Assembly: GCF_946885725.1 (NCBI RefSeq)
Contig: NZ_CAMPGZ010000176.1
Coordinates: forward strand, 1 to 8,767
Direction: 5' to 3'
Source of the DNA: an uncultured Nocardioides sp.
GTDB taxonomy: Bacteria; Actinomycetota; Actinomycetes; Propionibacteriales; Nocardioidaceae
DNA length: 8,767 nucleotides
The notes beneath the pieces are model-generated. The model was not told where the DNA came from. It saw nothing but the letters and a program-made list of their open reading frames with translations, and searched no databases. Shown here in pieces: positions 4,177-8,767 of this stretch. Numbering within the stretch: the first letter of the stretch is position 1; every line of letters starts with the position of its first letter. The position numbers and the translations under genes were made by a program.

Positions 4177-6806
4177 GCAAGGCCGGCGGGCGCGGCTTCT
4201 GGCCACTACGCGACCTGCCCGTGCTCGGCTGGCTGGCGGCCACGGTCGTGGTGGCGTTCGTGCACCCGGTCGTGCCGGCGCCACGGTGGCTGATGATCCA
4301 CCTGCTGCTGCTCGGCGCGGTCAGCCACGCCATCCTCGTCTGGAGCCGCTACTTCACCGACGCGCTCCTGCACACCGCTGGCGCCGATCGTCGGGGTCAG
4401 GAACGACGGCTGCTGCTGCTCAACGGCGGCGTGGTCGGGGTCGTCACGGGTGTGCTCACCGGCGTCTGGCCCCTCACCCTGCTCGGGGCGACCGCCGTGG
4501 GCGGCGCCGTGCTCTGGCACGGGTGGACGATCCTGCGCCGGCTGCGGGCCGCGCTGCCGTCGCGATTCGGCTCCTCGGTCCGCTACTACGTGGCCGCCGC
4601 CTGCTTCCTGCCCGTCGGTGCCGGCCTCGGCACGGTGCTCGCACGCGACCCCGCCGACCCGTGGCACACCCGGCTCGTGGTGGCCCACGCCTCGGTGAAC
4701 CTGCTCGGCTGGGTAGGCCTCACGGTCGTCGGCACGCTCGTGACGCTGTGGCCGACGATGCTGCGCACGCGGATCGCCGAAGGCGCCGAACGGGCCGCGG
4801 CCCGTGCCCTGCCGGTGCTGGTGGTCTCGGTCCTGGTCGCTGCCGGAGGAGCTGCCTCCGGGGTACGAGCTCTCGCCGTCGCCGGTGTCGTGGGGTACGT
4901 CGCCGGTCTTCTGCTGACCGCGCCCGCGTTCGTTGACGCGCTGCGCCGCAAGCGCCCGACGGAGTTCCCGGCCTGGTCCGTGCTGGCCGGCTTGGCCTGG
5001 CTGGTGGGGTCGCTCGTCGCCCTCGCGGTGGGCTTCGGCACCGCCTCCTCGTGGGAGCGCGCCGGTGACGCGTTCGGCTGGCTGGCACCGTTCCTTGCCG
5101 CAGGCTTCGGTGCCCAGGTGCTCGTCGGAGCGCTCTCGTACCTCATCCCGGTCGCGCTCGGCGGGGGTCCGGTCCCGGTGCGGGCGGCGAACCTTGTCCT
5201 GGACCGCGGGGCGCCGCTGCGGCTGGTCCTCGCCAACGGCGGTCTCGTCCTGGGCGCGCTGCCGGTGCCCAGCGTCGTCCGGGTGCTCGCCTCGATCCTG
5301 GTCCTGCTCTCCCTGGCCTCGGTCCTCCCGCTGATCGTCCTGGCCGTGCGCGCGTCGCGTCGCGCCAAGGCGGGTACGTCGCCGTCGACGGACACCGCGG
5401 CGCGTTCGCGCCCGCGAGGTCAGGCGGCCGGCCTGGCCGGGACCGCGATCGGCGCTCTGGCGCTGGCGGTGGCGGTTGGTGTCGCCGTCGACCCCGTCGC
5501 GGTCGGTGCTGCCGCGACACCGCCCGCGGCAGCAGGCGTCGCCGCCACCGGCGAGACGACGACCGTGCGCGTGGAGGCCCGCGACATGCGCTTCACGCCG
5601 TCCACCATCGCCGTACCGGCCGGCAACCGCCTGGTGATCGAGCTGGCCAACGCCGACGACGAGGACGTCCACGACCTCGTCCTCGACAGCGGTGCGAACA
5701 GCGGCCGGCTCGCGCCCGGGGAGACCGCCCGGGTCGACGTCGGCGTGGTGGGCCGCGACCTCGAGGGCTGGTGCTCCGTCCTCGGCCACCGTCAGATGGG
5801 CATGGTGCTCCACGTCGACGTCGCGGGATCGAGCGCCACGAAGGCCGTGGGGACGAGCGGTCACGAGGGCCATCAGCACGGCCCGTCCGATCACGAGCCC
5901 GCCGAAGCAGGCGGTCACGCGGCCACCGACTCGCTGGACCTGATGACCGAGCCGTCGCCGGGGTGGGCGCCTCGCGACGCCGAGCTGCCGCCGTCGACGG
6001 GCTCGCGCGTGCACCGTCGCACGCTGGTGGTACGCGACGTCGTACGAGAGGTCGCGCCCGGCGTACGACAGTGGCTCTGGACCTACGGCGGCACGGCGCC
6101 GGGGCCGGTGCTGCACGGGCGCGTCGGAGACCGGTTCGAGATCACCCTGGTCAACCGCGGGTCCGTCGGCCACTCGATCGACTTCCACGCCGGGGCGCTC
6201 GCTCCGCAGCGGCCGATGCGCACGATCGCGCCCGGGGAGTCGCTGACCTACCGGTTCCGGGCCACGCGTGCCGGGATCTGGATGTACCACTGCTCGACGA
6301 TGCCGATGTCGGCACACATCGCCAACGGTCTCTTCGGTGCGGTGGTGATAGAGCCTCGCGACCTGCCGCGGGTCGACCGCAGCTACGTGCTGGTGCAGTC
6401 CGAGCTCTACCTCGGCGACCAGGGCGGCGAGGCCGACGCCGAGAAGCTGGCCGCCGAGGACCCGGACCTCGTGGTGTTCAACGGCTACGCCAACCAGTAC
6501 GACCACGCTCCCCTGCCGGCGCGCGTCGGCGAGCGGGTCCGGGTGTGGGTGCTCGACGCCGGGCCCAACCGGCCGTCGTCGTTCCACGTCGTCGGCGGCC
6601 AGTTCGACACGACGTACGCCGAGGGCGCCTACCTCCTCCGCCGTGGATCCCGCGACAGTGGTGGCGCGCAGAGCCTGGGTCTGCAGGCGGCGCAGGGCGG
6701 CTTCGTCGAGCTCACCTTCCCGGAGCCGGGCGACTACCCCTTCGTCTCGCACCTGATGGTCGACGCCGAGCGTGGCGCGCACGGCCTGTTCCGCGTCATC
6801 CGCTGA
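4173..6806 (+). CDS. nirK: Membrane-anchored copper nitrite reductase fusion (12-TM module, cupredoxin, NirK)
   Basis: An 877-aa protein predicted to reduce nitrite to NO outside the cell. Residues about 18-392 hold 12 TM helices with basic loops inside; 418-445 is a 13th helix, so the rest lies outside. Residues 461-550 are a cupredoxin with a type 1 copper set: H500, C534, H539, M544. A His-rich linker (561-582) follows. Residues about 605-877 are NirK: type 2 ligands H672, H706, H860; catalytic D670 and H804; type 1 ligands H667, C707, H715. The type 1 axial Met (Met150 of the Alcaligenes faecalis enzyme) is Leu, L720 in HIANGLFG. Classical NirK is about 340-380 aa and soluble, so this is a large fusion in one unbroken frame. 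The GTG at 4173 overlaps the previous stop (GTGA) with GGAAG 5 nt upstream; open frame before it is only the shadow of the preceding gene. The 12-TM part appears distantly related to the neighbouring membrane protein. Confidence 0.92.
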   Translation: MSKAGGRGFWPLRDLPVLGWLAATVVVAFVHPVVPAPRWLMIHLLLLGAVSHAILVWSRYFTDALLHTAGADRRGQERRLLLLNGGVVGVVTGVLTGVWPLTLLGATAVGGAVLWHGWTILRRLRAALPSRFGSSVRYYVAAACFLPVGAGLGTVLARDPADPWHTRLVVAHASVNLLGWVGLTVVGTLVTLWPTMLRTRIAEGAERAAARALPVLVVSVLVAAGGAASGVRALAVAGVVGYVAGLLLTAPAFVDALRRKRPTEFPAWSVLAGLAWLVGSLVALAVGFGTASSWERAGDAFGWLAPFLAAGFGAQVLVGALSYLIPVALGGGPVPVRAANLVLDRGAPLRLVLANGGLVLGALPVPSVVRVLASILVLLSLASVLPLIVLAVRASRRAKAGTSPSTDTAARSRPRGQAAGLAGTAIGALALAVAVGVAVDPVAVGAAATPPAAAGVAATGETTTVRVEARDMRFTPSTIAVPAGNRLVIELANADDEDVHDLVLDSGANSGRLAPGETARVDVGVVGRDLEGWCSVLGHRQMGMVLHVDVAGSSATKAVGTSGHEGHQHGPSDHEPAEAGGHAATDSLDLMTEPSPGWAPRDAELPPSTGSRVHRRTLVVRDVVREVAPGVRQWLWTYGGTAPGPVLHGRVGDRFEITLVNRGSVGHSIDFHAGALAPQRPMRTIAPGESLTYRFRATRAGIWMYHCSTMPMSAHIANGLFGAVVIEPRDLPRVDRSYVLVQSELYLGDQGGEADAEKLAAEDPDLVVFNGYANQYDHAPLPARVGERVRVWVLDAGPNRPSSFHVVGGQFDTTYAEGAYLLRRGSRDSGGAQSLGLQAAQGGFVELTFPEPGDYPFVSHLMVDAERGAHGLFRVIR

Positions 6807-8064
6807 CGTGGTGGCCAGCGCGCCGTGACCGAGGTGCGGGCACCTCGCTCTCCTCTGCCTCGAAGCGGGCGTAGCGAGCGCCGAACGGCCCGGCCGTGAT
6901 CCCGTGGAGCACCACGCTCAGCAGCACCGTGAGCGCAACCGCGGCGATCGACGGCGCCACGGCCGACGTCTCGCCGAGCTCCTCGACGGCCAGCAGCGCG
7001 AAGACGACCGACGCGAGGCCGCGCGGTCCGAACCAGCCCACGAAGAGCACGGTTCCGCGGTCGAGCCCTGCCCCGATCAACGAGATCGCCACCGGCAGCA
7101 TCCGGACGACGGTGAGGCTGAGTACGGCGTACACCACGATCGACGCCGCGACGTGGTCGAACGCGACGGGCACCAGGACAGCCCCGAAGAGGAACCACAC
7201 GACGAACGCCATCACCTCGCCGAGCAGCTCCGGCAGCTCGCCGACCTCCTCCACGGCGAGCGAGTCGTCCCGCCAGCCCGCGCCGAACGCGATGCCTGCC
7301 ACGAACGCGGCGATGAACCCGTTGCCGGCCAGTGCGCCCGCAAGGGCGAAGCTGCCGAACGCTGCGGCCAAGGCTCCCAGCCGTCGGCCCCCGGGGAGGA
7401 TCCAGTGTCTTCGGGAGCCAGCCGTGAGCAGAGCCGCACCTCCCAGTCCGATGGCGATCCCCACAGCGACGCCGACGGCGACCTGGAACAAGGCGCCCCC
7501 GCCGCGGCCGTCGTCGTGCCCGACGATGCCCAGCTCGGTCGCCGCGATGGCGAGCGTGACCGCGACGACGGGCGTCACGATGCCGTCGTTGAGACCGCTC
7601 TCGACGTTCAGGACGCGGCGGATTCGCGTGGGGACGCGTTCGTCGTTGATGACCTGCGCGCTCAGGGCGGCGTCGGTCGGCGCGAGCGTGGCTCCGACGA
7701 AGCCGGCCAGCGCCCAGGACACGTCGTCGAGCAGCCACACGGCGAGAACGGACCCCAGCACCAGCGTGAGCGGGAGCCCGACGCCGAGCAGGCGTCCGGT
7801 GACCCGAAGGTCCCGCCTCAGCTCGGCAACGGTGACGCGGGAGGCGTCGGCGAACAGCAGCAGCGCCAACGTGAGCTCTGCGATCAGGTGGATCGACGGC
7901 GCGTCGTACTCCACCGACAGCGGACCCCACGCGGGGTTAGCGACCAGGTAGCCCGCCACCGTGAAGACCAGCGGGCCGTTGATGTTCGCGCGAGCGAGCC
8001 GACCCGAGACGACGGCCCAGCCGAGGACCAGGAGCGCGAGCACCGCGAACGTCGCATCGCTCAT
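6796..8064 (-). CDS. CPA1-type Na+(K+)/H+ antiporter
   Basis: A 422-aa membrane protein of the monovalent cation:proton antiporter family, exchanging Na+ or K+ for H+ at the cytoplasmic membrane. About 12-13 hydrophobic segments are seen. Family motifs: APTDAAL at 128-134 (the TM4 ATDPV-like unwound region), NVESGLNDG at 153-161 with E155 and the ion-binding N159-D160 pair typical of CPA1, GPRGLASVVF at 346-355 (GxRG motif, R348), and LHGITAGPFG at 386-395 near the end. The C-terminal tail is short, with no TrkA or CBS domain. The ATG at 8064 is chosen over a GTG at 8076 because GGAG lies 6 nt upstream of it. The 3' end overlaps the end of the nitrite reductase gene by 11 bp on the opposite strand, leaving no room for a terminator. 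No functional tie to nitrite reduction is evident. Confidence 0.92.
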   Translation of the reverse strand: MSDATFAVLALLVLGWAVVSGRLARANINGPLVFTVAGYLVANPAWGPLSVEYDAPSIHLIAELTLALLLFADASRVTVAELRRDLRVTGRLLGVGLPLTLVLGSVLAVWLLDDVSWALAGFVGATLAPTDAALSAQVINDERVPTRIRRVLNVESGLNDGIVTPVVAVTLAIAATELGIVGHDDGRGGGALFQVAVGVAVGIAIGLGGAALLTAGSRRHWILPGGRRLGALAAAFGSFALAGALAGNGFIAAFVAGIAFGAGWRDDSLAVEEVGELPELLGEVMAFVVWFLFGAVLVPVAFDHVAASIVVYAVLSLTVVRMLPVAISLIGAGLDRGTVLFVGWFGPRGLASVVFALLAVEELGETSAVAPSIAAVALTVLLSVVLHGITAGPFGARYARFEAEESEVPAPRSRRAGHHVSG

Positions 8065-8118
8065 CGTCCGCTCCACTCGCCGGTCGGAACTCCCCCGGCC
8101 AGGCTGGACGAGTGGGCG

Positions 8119-8448
8119 TCACGGATGCTCACGCGGTCCGGGTGACGCGGTCGGCCGCGGCTCACTGAGCCCGAGGGGCCGGAAGCGAACGCCGCGTCCC
8201 TGTCGGTGATCTGGGTGCGGCTGGTCCAAGCGGCCGTCCGTGCAGCATGCGGCCTTCGAGTCGAACACCCCGCCGCCCTCAAGCGCCGGAATCTCGGTCC
8301 ACCCATCGCCGTATGGCTTCTCGCACGGGTCACGGAACGCGTCAATGTCGCTGCCTATCGCTACGAAGGCGAGCCCGATAGCGAGGAGACATCCGACGAT
8401 CTTGACTGTGCTGAGCGGAGCGTCGATCCGAACACTCGTCCCGTCCAA
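8119..8448 (-). CDS. Small membrane-anchored hypothetical protein, 109 aa
   Basis: Not recognised. The proposed TTG start at 8448 has GAAAGGGA about 4 nt upstream, the best ribosome site in this region; a GTG at 8475 in the same frame lacks one. One hydrophobic helix at about 14-33 (VKIVGCLLAIGLAFVAIG) would anchor it, followed by a short polar domain with cysteines C42, C68 and C69 (DPCEKPYGDGW, then KAACCTDG). The last 35 residues are rich in Pro and Arg and may be poorly structured or reflect a sequence error. Codon use differs from the neighbours: it includes the rare ATA (8358-8356) and several ATT/GTT/CTT codons. It lies 54 bp upstream of the antiporter on the same strand and might be co-transcribed with it. 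It is supported mainly by the TM helix and ribosome site. Confidence 0.5.
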   Translation of the reverse strand: MDGTSVRIDAPLSTVKIVGCLLAIGLAFVAIGSDIDAFRDPCEKPYGDGWTEIPALEGGGVFDSKAACCTDGRLDQPHPDHRQGRGVRFRPLGLSEPRPTASPGPREHP

Positions 8449-8548
8449 GCGATCCCTTTCGGTAAAGAACGTCACGTGATGGCGTAGGAACAGGGCCGAT
8501 CGGCCACGCCCCGGGTCCTGATGGACCACGGCCGTCTGGCCTTCCGCA

Positions 8549-8577
8549 CTTCCCACGAGATGGGGACGCTTCCCACG
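8549..8577. repeat. Pair of 9-bp direct repeats, 20 bp apart
   Basis: CTTCCCACG occurs at 8549-8557 and 8569-8577, a centre spacing of 20 bp (about two helical turns), about 100 bp upstream of the small minus-strand gene. Such spacing could present two protein-binding sites on one face of the DNA. No further copy was seen nearby, so chance is possible. Confidence 0.5.
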
Positions 8578-8623
8578 CGGCATTTCCCCGGATGAGCGTC
8601 CATAACCCCGCGGCACAGCCCGA

Positions 8624-8654
8624 TTCGGGGACGCCCGAGGCGTTGCGGTAGGGT
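8624..8654 (+). promoter_or_regulatory. Candidate promoter of the tRNA-Pro gene
   Basis: TAGGGT (8649-8654) fits the actinobacterial TAnnnT -10 pattern, with a weak TTCGGG (8624-8629) 19 bp upstream as -35. It lies 46 bp before the mature tRNA 5' end, leaving a short 5' leader for RNase P removal. It is the best candidate seen but the -35 spacing is long. Confidence 0.35.
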
Positions 8655-8700
8655 TCACACGCCTTCGAGCCGCTCCCCAGGGAGTCCGGATCGAGGGCAT

Positions 8701-8767
<67 letters not shown>

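Larger units (their letters stand above)
8449..8700. other. Non-coding gap before the tRNA gene
   Basis: I find no credible gene in these 252 bp. Open frames that cross it have no ribosome site and unconvincing composition, or run into the tRNA. It should contain the promoter of the small minus-strand gene and that of the tRNA. It holds a 9-bp direct repeat listed separately. Its composition is slightly less GC-biased than that of the neighbouring genes. Confidence 0.5.

Noticed and set aside
2923..4284. Minus-strand frame of 453 codons opposite the 12-TM protein
   Set aside because: Hydrophilic Gln/Gly/Arg/His-rich shadow of a membrane-protein gene; no start signal.
4206..6782. Long open frame (858 codons) on the minus strand opposite the nirK fusion
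   Set aside because: It is the usual antisense shadow in GC-rich coding DNA: composition dominated by Arg, Gly, Asp, Val and His, no domain, no ribosome site. The plus-strand frame has clear family motifs throughout.
6904..8145. Plus-strand frame of 413 codons opposite the antiporter
   Set aside because: Charged low-complexity sequence antisense to a well-supported CPA1 antiporter.

Overview
The window reads as chromosomal DNA of a high-GC Gram-positive bacterium (Actinomycetota). The grounds are very high GC with strong G/C preference at third codon positions, frequent GTG starts, a coenzyme F420-type oxidoreductase, a leaderless-looking regulator start and the style of the proteins. A Nocardioides-like (Propionibacteriales) host is my best guess; it is an inference, not a demonstration.

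Layout. Left end: the possible first codons of a minus-strand gene that leaves the window, a small hairpin, and a minus-strand LLM-class F420-dependent oxidoreductase (57-1019). A divergent 116-aa conserved hypothetical protein follows (1103-1453). Centre: a nitrogen-oxide island (1464-6806). It has a minus-strand hemerythrin/DUF2249 protein and, divergent from it across a 62-bp AT-rich promoter region, a three-gene plus-strand operon. The operon encodes a winged-helix regulator with three C-terminal cysteines (2354-3067), a 12-TM membrane protein resembling the NnrS/haem-copper type (3064-4176), and an 877-aa fusion protein (4173-6806). The three genes are joined by two identical GTGA start/stop overlaps, so they are probably translationally coupled. 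Right end: a minus-strand CPA1-type cation/proton antiporter (6796-8064) that overlaps the end of the fusion gene by 11 bp tail to tail, a small membrane-anchored hypothetical gene (8119-8448), about 250 bp of non-coding DNA, and the start of a tRNA-Pro(GGG) gene cut by the window edge.

How the genes work together. The fusion protein carries 12 predicted TM helices, a 13th anchor helix, a blue-copper (cupredoxin) domain with a complete C-x4-H-x4-M loop, a histidine-rich linker and a two-domain copper nitrite reductase (NirK) with all type 2 copper ligands and both catalytic residues. It should reduce nitrite to NO on the outer face of the membrane, possibly receiving electrons through its own membrane and cupredoxin modules. 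The regulator may sense NO or redox state through an Fe-S cluster held by its cysteines. The hemerythrin protein may bind or buffer O2/NO or protect iron centres. No NO reductase is in the window.

The most unusual residue-level feature is in the NirK part: the type 1 copper axial methionine position (Met150 in Alcaligenes faecalis numbering) is leucine (L720), while every other copper ligand is kept.
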